Below are positions 22,527-31,710 of a stretch of 64,000 bases of DNA, piece by piece. Numbering within the stretch: position 1 is the first letter of the stretch; every line of letters starts with the position of its first letter. The stretch is from positions 33,259,794 to 33,323,793 of the forward strand of contig CM057148.1 of NCBI GenBank assembly GCA_029964075.1, read 5' to 3'. The translations under genes were made by a program, and so were the position numbers. This stretch comes from Patiria pectinifera. Lineage: Eukaryota; Echinodermata; Asteroidea; Valvatida; Asterinidae. Under the pieces are notes generated by a model. The model saw only the letters and a program-made list of their open reading frames with translations. It was not told the DNA's origin and did not search any database.

Positions 22527-25180
22527 GACGTCCTTCTTCATGTTTTAAAGCAGAGTTATTGTCAACCTGAAGTTTTAAGCATGCGCAGGGCATGTCCAAG
22601 TTTGCTTATTGCCTCCAAGCTTTGAAATGTTTTAGACCTACCCTTAAATAGACAATTAAAGTAAAAACTAATACAAAAACTGCCATGGTTGATTTTTCTG
22701 GAATTTTCTAAGGAAAAAGAGTCTTTTCATTATAACTTCCGGTCTGATGATGTCATGCACCCTAAACTTCGCACACGTCTTAAGTGGGTCAAGGTCATCA
22801 TATACACAAATATTTAGGCGATTCCGACAAACTTCGCCACAGACATCTATTCAAAATACATTTTTGAAAATTGTCAACCTGTCGCTAGAGGGCGCTCGAA
22901 GATTGCATGATGTCATCGGTAGATGATTTAAAGAATACTATCAGCCAAGAGACTAACACCGTTAAAAGCAAGTTCATATCTATTACCACTTTCAAATAAT
23001 AAGCCACTTCCGGTTTGGACCTTTTTCGACCGGAAGCAAGGGTCACGTGATTTCACGCACACTGAATGAAATAAAGACCTCAACCTACTCTACCACTTGC
23101 CGGCAACAGAATGCTGCGGACGCGTACGGTTGATTCTTATGCATTTTTAAATATTAAAATTGTCACAATTTAATTGCCTATAAATAAACAGCGGATGACG
23201 TCATCATGACGTCATCATTACACAATGTTGTTTGAATTAGAGTCTTTGCTTGGACAAAGATTGGTGTAAATGAATTACTGGCAAAGAGTCGAAAATGGCC
23301 TCTGAAAATTGACATTTTTTTTTTAAATCTCTGTGTACAAAGTCTAAAGGGAAAAATTAAATATTCAAAATTCTATAATAAATCACGTGATGACGTCAGC
23401 ATGACGAAAAGTTTTGGCGCACATCTGCAGATGGTGGTCTAAGTGTGTGCCAGGTTTGAAGTCGATAAGATTTGAAAAAAAGCCAAAAGTAACTTGTAGA
23501 ACGAAAACACGTGTTATCCTATGAGAAAAAAGTCTGAAAAACAATAGAGAAAAAAAAAATAACAGAAACAAGAGCTGTTTCGGTGTGTACACCGAAACAG
23601 CTAATTAACAAATCCAAAGAGTGGTCGGGTTGTGCCCGACCACTCAAATATGGAAATTGATGATGAGAAATAAACACCGGGAATTACTGCCGGCTGCCCC
23701 GTCCGGTCCCCAGCCTTAAACGTTAGCGCATAGCGCCGGCAAATGATAACATTTTCCCCCAGCACTTGAGATATGTAACCCACCGTGTGTCGTCTGACTG
23801 GAGGCTACAAATGCTGCTTTGTGGCAACAGATGCTGATTTGTTTTGTCCTAAGAATAAACAGGTCTGTTTTTAGAACAAAACGTATCAAATTGTTGTGAT
23901 TACTAACGTCAAAATTCAAATTGCGATCGTAACTTTCTTCGAAAATAGTCAACACGATGCTAAAAAATTTTATGGACGAATCCATTCATTTCGTAAGGGG
24001 TGATTTTTAGCCCCTGCTTTGAGTTTGACATCGTTTCTTGAATACATTTCAAGAAAAAAAATTATAATGTGACATTGAACAACTGATTATTGAATAGAGA
24101 AATATTTGGAACTCCATAAAAAGTATTAGTTATCTTTTTTTTCCTGTTTTTAAACAGCAGAAATATTGGTAATTATTGTTCCCAAGAAAGTACACCCCTT
24201 TATTACAACAAATGGTGTGGTCCATAGGAAAGGCATGCAGCATGCATGCAGCACTGCACTAGACTAGAATCATGTACGGCCGGTTGTCGATGTCAAAGAG
24301 ACGGCTTTCGCTAGCCGTACTTTTTACCGCTCGATACCTTTTCGTTGGATGTGCTTTCGGTTTGTTTATGACTTTCTTAATTGATGATTTATTTCAGCAA
24401 CAGATCATTCCTTATACCAGTACATTAGCCCTCACTCCCAAGCCTAATTTACTAGGAACCACACCCATACTGGCAAATTCCAACACCTACATGGGAAATT
24501 GTACACACACACACCGTTGGACTAAGTTTCTGGAGGTATGCCAACCCCAGTGTAAAAGACCATCAGTTTAGGGGTACTGTAGCCTACCTATCCCAACAGA
24601 TTTAAACAGAAACCTGCTGTTGAACTTTGATGGAAATATACATTTGAATATCATTTTTATTCTTCACGGCTCGTATAAGCCGCCCTGTGTATAAGCCGCA
24701 GTAAACATTTTCATGGGCAAATTCAACGTATAAGCCGCGGCTTATATTCCGAAAATGACGGTATATACACATTTTTTTTTCTAATTTGTGACGTCACGAT
24801 GACGTTATCAAAAACGCGAATTTCCAAAACACATATAACAGATAAGTTCCCATCCTCATGAAACTTTGTGGATAGGTAGATAATGTCACAAGTATGCAAA
24901 ATTTAAAATGACGTCGTCATGACATTATCGGTTGATATTTTTAAGATTTTTTTATTTTAAAGATTTTATTCCACTAACAAAATGTTACATTTTCTTTCAT
25001 GGAATTTATGGTGGTGTTACGATGACGTCATTGCGGGACATGTGACGTCATGTTAAAAGGTGTAAATTTTGAAGTCCTATACATGTATGTGAAGAATTTA
25101 GTCCTCTAACTACAGTATCTAATTGCATATGGACAAAACACCCCCCCCAAAAAAAAATACGGAAAAGCCCTATGTTCTGT

Positions 25181-25411
25181 TCATTGAACAGACATAGCTC
25201 TAGTATTTTCTTGCATTACTTTCTTCCTAAATGCAATGTCTTCATCGTATTTCAATTTCATTTTATTGAGAAGATCATTACCATAGTCATCGTCTGTACA
25301 ATATTTCATCTTTCTCTTGACATGGGTATCTGCATGATACTTAAATTTATCATAGGCTCTCTTATTGTTTCTCTTTGGCTGGTTTTCATCTTCCCCTAAA
25401 TCTGTCTTCAT
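25181..25411 (-). pseudogene. Helentron KY-repeat region, N-terminal side
   Basis: Lysine/tyrosine repeats (AYDKFKYHADTHVKRKMKY, MKLKYDEDIAFRKKVMQEN) are the same type as those at 14,117-14,517. Coding meets the inserted module after about 25,204, so the last residues (RAMSVQ) read into it. They follow the OTU domain after a lysine-rich linker. Confidence 0.8.
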
Positions 25412-26350
25412 ATCTGAAATGTTATTATCTTTATCATTATGTTTTTCTCTCTTTCTTTCTCTGTCAAGTTTTTTTTTAAGCGCAAATTTGGACGACTTTT
25501 CCTTTTTTTCACCCTTCCTCCATGTCTGGAACTGTTTGATTTCACAGACTGTTTTTTTCCATTCATATTTAACACTGCATTACTATCAGCCAATTGACAT
25601 GTTACATCTACCTCACTTTTCCAGTCACAGACATCATCATTTTTTTCTTCATTACTGTTACAGGTGTTTAATTCAGAGTCATGAACTGACAACACCAGAT
25701 CATAATGCATTTGACCAGTATGGTTGAGATATATTCCAGCAGCTGATGTCACAACACCCAGTTCACCATGTTGTCCAGAGAATATCAACCATCTTCCACT
25801 ATAAGTATATATGTCAATCTGGAGCATATGTGCTAAGCATATTATTTCCAATTCTGTTGCCCAAATTCCAGAACACATGACTCTTCTCTTTGAAACATAA
25901 TCTTCAACATTACAGAATCCCTGATGCAAGAAGGACTTGTACTGATCAGCATTTTTCAACAAGTGATTCACAGTGGCCAATCTCAATCTCATATGATTAC
26001 GTTCAGTACCAGAAATAGCAAATGATACAGCTCTGAAAAAACAATTCCTGTCACCTTAGATTCTCTTCAAATGATCTGGTTGCCCAATGTTGTCACACTA
26101 CTTTCCATCAAACTTTGAATTAGTCTTGACAACTCCAAGCATTTTACACAATCCAACCTTATGTTCAGATGATAATGGAGCAAATCTAAAATCACTCACT
26201 GTAGATACTTCCATCATTTCAACATCACAGTGATCTTTAGACTTATTACCTTCATTGACATTTTCAACTCCCCGACTTACATGAACTACTGATCCCCTTA
26301 GAATGTGCTGATGAATCCTTGTTCATTTCTTTCTTTATACTTGTAACTAA
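25408..26350 (-). pseudogene. Helentron OTU cysteine-peptidase domain
   Basis: OTU enzymes remove ubiquitin. Conserved lead-in words DFRFAPLSSEHK and GQPDHLKRI precede the catalytic block GDRNCFFRAVSFAISGTE. It matches the OTU D-G-N-C-x-F-R-A motif, with glycine replaced by arginine and the catalytic Asp and Cys kept. WATELEIICLAHML and IYLNHTGQMHYDLVLS (catalytic His) complete the fold. Two in-frame stops precede the catalytic block (one just before GDRNC, one about 15 codons upstream). A Lys-rich tail with KKRKSRPNLRLKK leads into the KY repeats. Confidence 0.8.
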
Positions 26351-27060
26351 ATTTCTTCTCCAACAGTGACACAGAAATCGAACCATTCATTCTGGTTAAT
26401 GCCAACTACATTCTCTTCACAGATAATTTCATAATCTACAATGAACAAACTCACACCTGTAATTTCAAATTGTTCACGATCAGACACATTCATCGATCTA
26501 CCCAAATTAGTGCAATACCTGTGTACATCTTGCCATGTTGGAGCGCATTTCATTAGGCTTCTACCGTACCTTCACTCACTAGGCAACCACTGCAATATCT
26601 GGAATGTGAATCAAAAATGAAGTACTTATGATTTTGGGAAATTACACAACATGTATTTCCATGAAAACATACAAAACATGCCTGGTACCTTTGCAATGTC
26701 TGTTCAAGAGCACAACTGAGCGGAATCATTTTGAACTCTTGTAAATTCAAATCATCACTAAATGCACCAATAACTGGATCATGATACGTCAATGTGAAAA
26801 CGTTTGTTATATGCATCTAATTCTGTAGGCAGTTCATTTATCAACAAGTAATCATTGTTCATTGTACAACTCTGAGATAAATAAGCATACAACTCATCAC
26901 CAGTATTCAAAATCAAATTCATATCACTGCCTGTCCAGGTCCTCAATTCCTTTATCTGACTGTACATCATTGCGCATAAGCTATTTGGAACACATTGCTT
27001 CCCACGATGGCGAAATTTTGGATGATCTTGATTACAAGTACCCTGAATAGCAATACTATC
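26347..27060 (-). pseudogene. Helentron C76-like (herpes-tegument-type) cysteine peptidase
   Basis: KFRHRGKQCVPNSLCAMMY carries a candidate catalytic Cys after RGKQ. About 120 residues on, YFIFDSHSRYCSG gives the Asp-x-His pair. This Cys..Asp-x-His pattern with FDSH is that of the herpesvirus large-tegument deubiquitinase fold (peptidase C76), also found in some transposon proteins. A frameshift at about 26,780-26,816 separates the two halves, and a stop near 26,553 ends the second. The downstream piece (ITGVSLFIVDY) continues in frame with a new Met. Family placement is from motif recognition only. Confidence 0.6.
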
Positions 27061-27723
27061 AATTACTTGTTCACATTTAGGTTCTAAATCTACACAGTTT
27101 TCATTTTCTGCCTTGATTTTCTTTTCTGAAGGTTCAACTACACATGACCTTTGTTTCCTCTTCAAATTCTTCCTTTGACCCTCTGTCTTTGATCTCTTTA
27201 CATTCATTTTCCCATCTTTTCCTTCATGTTTTTCTTTCTCTGTTACACTTTCACTTTTTGCTGCTGAAGATTTCTGTTCAGTCCTTTTTCTTAAAGAATA
27301 CCCTCCGGTTTGTTCGACATACACATGCTTCTTAGTCACTGACAATTGTGTCACTTGCCTCATATTGGTTTCTCTGGCTTGAAAGCATTCATCTTCATTT
27401 TCTTCTTCACAGTTTTCTATGTCCACACTGCAGTTCTTCATATCAAACATATTCACATCTGTTGGAATGCCAAAATCATAGAACAAATTTTTACAAAAAT
27501 TTGAACGTCCACATTTGCGACAAATCCAGGAAACATGTTTATCTGCTAAATCCTCACGCATGTTCAAGAACCTCATACATCTTACATGAAACCATTCTTT
27601 ACACTTATCACACCGCATTTCCTTCTCTGAACTGCTTTCATCACAAAGCCAACACAAATGGACACCGTTTCTTTGCTTAGAATCTTTCCTATTACTGCTG
27701 TTAACACTGTAAGTACATGCCAT
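27061..27723 (-). pseudogene. Helentron N-terminal PHD finger and basic linker
   Basis: LCWLCDESSSEKEMRCDKC, then EWFHVRCM, then WICRKCGR is a PHD-type zinc finger (C4HC3), a fold that binds histone tails. A 150-residue basic, low-complexity linker (KRSKTEGQRKNLKRKQRS) follows, then the C76-like domain in the same frame. I chose the Met at 27,723 because it is the first after a stop and lies 30 residues before the finger. An upstream exon is possible. Confidence 0.8.
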
Positions 27724-28032
27724 TGCCTACAGACTGATCCAAAAACCTTTGTCTTCTCCACAATATAATACTGTCTCTCTTGTGCAACCTCTTTTGTGTA
27801 TGATTCTGGGGTACTGCATCTGAGCCTTTGCTTTTCAAAAATGAAGCTCTACACTGGTATTTCCTGTTTTGCTTTTGTTTGCATTCTCTCTCTTCTGCAT
27901 ATTACTAATGACAAAACTCAAGCATCTTCTAGTGTGAGTTTGTATGTTCTGCTGTACTTTCTCATAGTTCCTTCTTTCTTCCTTACTCATAGAGATTTCC
28001 ACCACCTTACCATTTCTTGACCTGTGATAAGC

Positions 28033-28755
28033 CTATCTACATGCACTTATACGCATTTTTTTTTTTTTGGGTTTTGAAACTTTTCTTGGCTCTATGCAGA
28101 ACTCTACAATACAGTGTAATACTTTGTTTCTGCTGCAGCATGTCTGACCTCTGACCTTCAACATTTTCATTGCATTCTGCTGAACTAGTCTCTTGATACT
28201 CATCGTCTTCATTCTTACCTTCTTCAAGTCCTTCACTTTTGATTCTGACTTCATTTGAAACTTTGATCGAGGAATTTTCTGAGCATTTTCTCCACTAGGA
28301 GGCATTATCTGATCATTTTTTCCACTAGGAGGCATTTTTTGAGCATTTTCTCCCAAAGGTGTCTGAGCATTTTCTCCCGAAGGAGTTTGAGCATTTTCTC
28401 CAGTAGGCCTAGGAGGCATTATCTGAGTTTCTCCCGAAGGAGGCATTATCTGAGTTTCTTCCGAAGGAGGCATTATCTGAGTTTCTTCCGAAGGAGGCAT
28501 TATCTGAGTTTCTTCCGAAGGAGGCATTATCTGAGTTTCTTCCGAAGGAGGCATTATCTGAGTTTCTTCCGAAGGAGGCATTATCTGAGTTTCTGAGCAT
28601 TTTCTCCCGAAGGAGTCTTGAGCATTTTCTCCCGAAGGAGTCATTACTGGAAATGGAATGTTGCATGTAGGCGCGACATGGGTAGACACTGAAGGGAAGG
28701 TACAAGATGTAACGTGAGTGAAGGATAACAGACGTAACAGACAAGGGTAACACAT
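28033..28755 (-). CDS. Hypothetical protein with 9-residue repeats
   Basis: A 240-residue open frame lies just upstream of the PHD protein on the same strand. Its centre is a tandem array of PSEETQIMP (27 bp, about six copies), flanked by PSGENAQ-type repeats. The C-terminal third is basic (KSESKVKDLKKVRMK). I recognise no family. It may be an N-terminal extension of the Helentron protein or simply a minisatellite that stays open because 27 is a multiple of three. Confidence 0.3.
   Translation of the reverse strand: MCYPCLLRLLSFTHVTSCTFPSVSTHVAPTCNIPFPVMTPSGENAQDSFGRKCSETQIMPPSEETQIMPPSEETQIMPPSEETQIMPPSEETQIMPPSEETQIMPPSGETQIMPPRPTGENAQTPSGENAQTPLGENAQKMPPSGKNDQIMPPSGENAQKIPRSKFQMKSESKVKDLKKVRMKTMSIKRLVQQNAMKMLKVRGQTCCSRNKVLHCIVEFCIEPRKVSKPKKKKMRISACR
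28300..28640. repeat. 27-bp minisatellite
   Basis: Tandem units of GAGGCATTATCTGAGTTTCT plus TCCGAAG are nearly identical at 28,430-28,590. They are edged by related units containing GAGCATTTTCTCCCGAAGGA. Confidence 0.93.
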
Positions 28756-28903
28756 ACTCCTTCCTCCCGTCTAGTCTCTGATGCCACAACGTAGCCCTGC
28801 AAGTAGTTTTCTTCTTGTAGACCTTCATTTTCTGTTGGCAAAAACACACAATTTCTTACAACACAGACACTTACATAACTCAATTCCCAACCCCCAGGTT
28901 TAA

Positions 28904-29016
28904 ATTGGGGGGGGGGGGGGGGGGGGGGGGGTTGAGGTTAAATAAAAAAACAGCTGTTTTTTTTGGTTTTTAGTAAAAATTAATGGAAAAAAAGGAGAAC
29001 CCCCCCCCCCCCCGAC
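28904..29016. repeat. Poly-G and poly-C runs
   Basis: A run of 28 G (about 28,905-28,932) is followed by a run of about 16 C near 29,000-29,015. Such runs often mark assembly weak points. Confidence 0.9.
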
Positions 29017-29351
29017 ACAAAAAAATGCTTTACTACAGTATAATAATGTCCGCCTTTTTACAAAATATGTACAGAGCGAGCTAAGTTAGGTGGTATATGT
29101 TCATTATTCTGTGATTAAGTGGTAATAATCATCAGATGTGTACAGATGTGTACAGCACCAACATTGAAAGTACGGTACAAGCTCTATTAGTTCTACTACA
29201 CAGTCTTCACATGGCTGTCGCATGCTTTGTTGAAACAATCAGCCTATCTCTTCCTTTTTTTTTCAATTAAGAGATCTGTGTCCTTCATTGCAGTCCTTTT
29301 CAATGACATTTTTGTAATGTTGAGAACAAGAGGAAAAACATCAGTTGATTA
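29017..29351. other. Spacer, nothing recognised
   Basis: AT-rich sequence without gene or repeat that I can name. Confidence 0.5.
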
Positions 29352-30259
29352 GGCCAAAAAAAAATAATAGTTCTGCTTCCGATTACATGCCTTTAAAAAA
29401 TAGGGTCGGTCGGTCGGAATTTTTTTTTTTTTGCCAATTTTTTTTATGCAGATTGAATGGGGTATTCAATTATATGCAAAGTTTTAGCCTGAACTATCTA
29501 TTTCCATTGCACTACAAAAGCTGTACACAAAATTGCCATAAAAAGTGAGTAAAACCTACCTTAATTATTGTCAATATATTTACGTTCGATAATTCGCAAA
29601 AAAATTGTGGAAAATTCAGGTCGTTCGCACCATAGGCACAACGCTAGTCAAGAATGGGAGCTGGCCAAAACTCCGAAGTGTGTGATGCACTGTACATGTA
29701 CCCGGCCCGCGGCCAACGGGTCGAAAATTTCAGGAAACACGCTGCATTGTATCACTCCAAATACGAGTAGTGCGATCTCAAAATGAACTCGTGAAAACGG
29801 AAAATACATACACAGACAAGCTAGATCAAATCTGTGAATTAACTTGCAAAAATGTTCTTTCTCCATCGGTGTTTTCTTGGCATTTTTACGATGTCTTTCT
29901 CAGCCTACGATGTCGAGTCCGACCAGTTGACAGAGCACGTGCCTGCGCCTGCTGCATAGCCATACTGCTAGCGCTATCGATCGCATAGCCGTGCACAGAC
30001 TAGTTACCGCATTTTCATAATTGGCCCCTGCGCGGTGCGGCGGGAACCAGTCGTCGCCGCATTGCGCTTATTACGCACGAGATTATAGACGGCGAAGTAG
30101 TTGATTCGCGCAGCGAATTTGTAAAAATAACGGAGGTTTCTTTTGAAAAAATAGCGAATGTAAGTAAGAAAACAATAAATACGAGCATTTTTTGATGCAA
30201 AAGGGTTGTTGAGAGGTATTTTGTGAAGACAGACAAGACATAAGGTTTTTAATTTATTT

Positions 30260-30295
<36 letters not shown>

Positions 30296-30376
30296 GCCAA
30301 TAAATTTTTTTAGGGTCGCAGCCTAAAAATAGGGTCGGTCGGGTAACCGGAAGCAGAACTATTCTTTTTTTTGGCC
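29352..30376. mobile_element. Harbinger-like MITE with GGCCAAA ends (2)
   Basis: The start GGCCAAAAAAAAATAATAGT, then TCTGCTTCCG, is mirrored at the end (AGCAGAACTATTC, TTTTTGGCC). Inner words TAGGGTCGGTCGG occur at both ends. Flanking triplets are TTA and CTA, a possible diverged TWA duplication. It carries a 30-T run at about 30,260-30,290. It shares only the outer GGCCAAA with the elements at 17,699 and 47,808. Confidence 0.7.
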
Positions 30377-31115
30377 CTATAAGCAGACAAAGTAAAAATC
30401 ACAAACAACACAAACAATTTGTGTGTCTACACCTCAGCCAGAAGGTTTTTATTAAAAAAATGTCGGGTACCGAAATCTGGGCAGCCGACCCATCATCCAT
30501 GTAGCACACTATTATTATTGTCAATATTCACATTTTGGGCACCACGAAGGCCCAGAGCACCAATAGCTCATCCAAGCACCATTTGACTCGGGAGACCATA
30601 GCTCTTCAGTTTTTTGGGCACCCACAAAGGCCAAAGGGCAGCTCCAAGCACCATTTGACTCGGAGCACCACAGCTCAATCATCAATGCAATAAATGACCT
30701 ATTTACGATAGGCCGAACTGAAAATCCATTAAGAAAGCGCCATTAAACTTTATATCACAACAAAGTTTATGATAAATTGTTTCTATGTACAATTACATTG
30801 TATGCCAAGTCCACAAAAGATTTTGATGCACCGTTCTTTCTTCGTTTGAACTTACAGAAGACAGAACGGTTAATCCTCCCCTGTTGTACTGACTCAGGGG
30901 AAGACATGTTGACAGCAACAATAAAATACTAACTACTCATTAAATTACTTACATAATGTTGCACACTGTGCTTTGTTTAACCTAAGTATTATTTACAAAA
31001 TCGTAATGGCAGGAGTAAAAAATCATTAATGAACCATGGGGTGTTTTATCCGCTTCAAAAAATGCCACACGCGCAGAGCGCGGCCCAAGGAAGAAGACAC
31101 CCATTGTCTACACCC
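30377..31115. other. Probable 3' non-coding end of Ngaro element
   Basis: It contains a tandem duplication at about 30,534-30,690 sharing CTCCAAGCACCATTTGACTC and CCACAAAGGCC words. It lies just beyond the SGNH gene in the direction of transcription, where the terminal repeats of a Ngaro element are expected. I did not match them to a partner. Confidence 0.4.
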
Positions 31116-31667
31116 CTACCCCACCTGCGGCTGCAGAGATTGCCTAATGGCACAGCAAAGGTTTGCCCTGAAAATCAGGGTCCCTTCAGGAGACAGATGG
31201 ACACCATCACGTCTGTAAAGATTGAAATTTGTCCGACTAAATTGATTGTGCCTTATTGAGAAGGCACCAAGGCGGCCGCAACGAGAACGAGCCCACCTGT
31301 TGACAGACCGCCTTTGCCTGTCCATCGTCTCCTGGGGATTGGCACCAAAATAAAAAGCCCTTGGCAAGATCTCTGACCAAAGTAATGTGGCGTGGGGGTA
31401 CAGTTCCCGACAGCACTGCATATAAATCACTAACCTCTGTCGGATTGAGAAAAAATCAATATTGCCCAGGTCATTGGTACCTAAATGAACTATGATAATT
31501 GAAGGAGGTGGGCCCTGCATATCATGTAATAAATTTGGGAGATCACCCATACCGGCGCCGCTCTTGGCATGCCACAGTACTGGTATATTAACCTCTAGGG
31601 GTCTCGCTGCCCAGCATATTATTGAATCCCCAATGATCCATACCGGGCCTGTGAAGACAATATACAA
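31116..31667 (-). CDS. Ngaro SGNH-type hydrolase
   Basis: This 183-residue protein carries all SGNH blocks: IIGDSI (nucleophile Ser), VHLGTNDLG (block III Asn) and RRDGVHLS (Asp and His of block V). Such GDSL-like hydrolases are accessory genes of Ngaro and some CR1 elements; their function there is unknown, with esterase or lipid interaction proposed. Unlike its neighbours the frame is intact. It starts 44 bases after the recombinase stop. The Met at 31,667 is the first in frame; the true N-terminus may be longer. Confidence 0.85.
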   Translation of the reverse strand: MYIVFTGPVWIIGDSIICWAARPLEVNIPVLWHAKSGAGMGDLPNLLHDMQGPPPSIIIVHLGTNDLGNIDFFSIRQRLVIYMQCCRELYPHATLLWSEILPRAFYFGANPQETMDRQRRSVNRWARSRCGRLGAFSIRHNQFSRTNFNLYRRDGVHLSPEGTLIFRANLCCAIRQSLQPQVG

Positions 31668-31710
31668 TGAAAACCAGATTAAGGCAAAGAGTGGGCCGCC
31701 ATAAATTGTT

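Larger units (their letters stand above)
21254..23602 (+). mobile_element. Hairpin-headed module M2 (code word GAGCTGTTTCG)
   Basis: It starts CTAG (21,254-21,257), hairpin GTGTTTGTGGACAAACAC (21,262-21,279) and word GAGCTGTTTCG (21,281-21,291). It ends with a hairpin at 23,572-23,602 built from AGCTGTTTC-CGGTGT and ACACCGAAACAGCT (one bulged base). Copy B of M1 shows the empty site: AAAGA runs directly into TTAATTACAACAG. A third module start lies inside at 22,305. Confidence 0.75.
19798..23645 (+). mobile_element. Hairpin-headed module M1 copy A (code word AGTGGTCGGG)
   Basis: It starts CTAG (19,798-19,801), then hairpin GCGTTTGT..ACAAACGC (19,808-19,827), then AGTGGTCGGG (19,830-19,839). 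It ends in hairpin GAGTGGTCGGG..CCCGACCACTC (23,619-23,645). The empty site in copy 1 of the TA element (about 5,913-5,920) shows no target duplication. It is a non-coding body rich in TGACGTCA. Module M2 is inserted at 21,254-23,602. Homologous copies are at 37,486-39,517 and, inverted, 39,520-41,590. Confidence 0.8.
17597..24761. mobile_element. TA-flanked element, copy 2, with nested insertions
   Basis: The ends CCGTAATTTTCGGAATATAA and TTATATTCCGAAAATGACGG match copy 1 (5,732-7,007), again between TA dinucleotides. Its own body is 17,597-17,698, 19,639-19,797 and 23,646-24,761. It was split by a Harbinger-like element and by a hairpin-headed module. Confidence 0.8.
14518..25203 (-). mobile_element. 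Hairpin-headed module (code word GGGCTTTTCCG) with nested elements
   Basis: On the minus strand it starts CTAG (25,200-25,203), then a hairpin (25,171-25,196, stem around CTGTTC), then the word AGGGCTTTTCCG (25,160-25,171). It ends in a hairpin (14,520-14,547) whose arm is GGCTTTTCCG. Both edges abut KY-repeat coding that reads across, so it is an insertion without visible target duplication. Its own sequence is only ~1.5 kb (14,548-15,014, 17,011-17,596, 24,764-25,200); the rest is later insertions. The architecture is that of Helentron-associated non-autonomous elements. Confidence 0.75.
5219..27723 (-). mobile_element. Degenerate Helentron (Helitron with endonuclease)
   Basis: The minus strand carries, in transcription order, a PHD finger, a C76-like cysteine peptidase, an OTU domain, KY repeats, a cysteine-rich/DUF6570-like segment, Helitron_like_N, HUH Rep, PIF1-like helicase and an exonuclease-endonuclease-phosphatase domain. 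Rep plus helicase defines Helitrons; a C-terminal endonuclease defines the Helentron branch. The reading frame is interrupted by insertions at 5,538-7,296, 7,959-8,155, 8,994-9,316, roughly 10.5-12.2 kb and about 14,518-25,203, and by several frameshifts and stops. Precise 5' and 3' ends were not found. The coding part without insertions is about 8-9 kb. Confidence 0.85.

Noticed and set aside
28339..28596. Plus-strand frame with RRRHYLSF repeats
   Set aside because: Mirror of the 27-bp minisatellite; same repeat gives an equally open minus frame.
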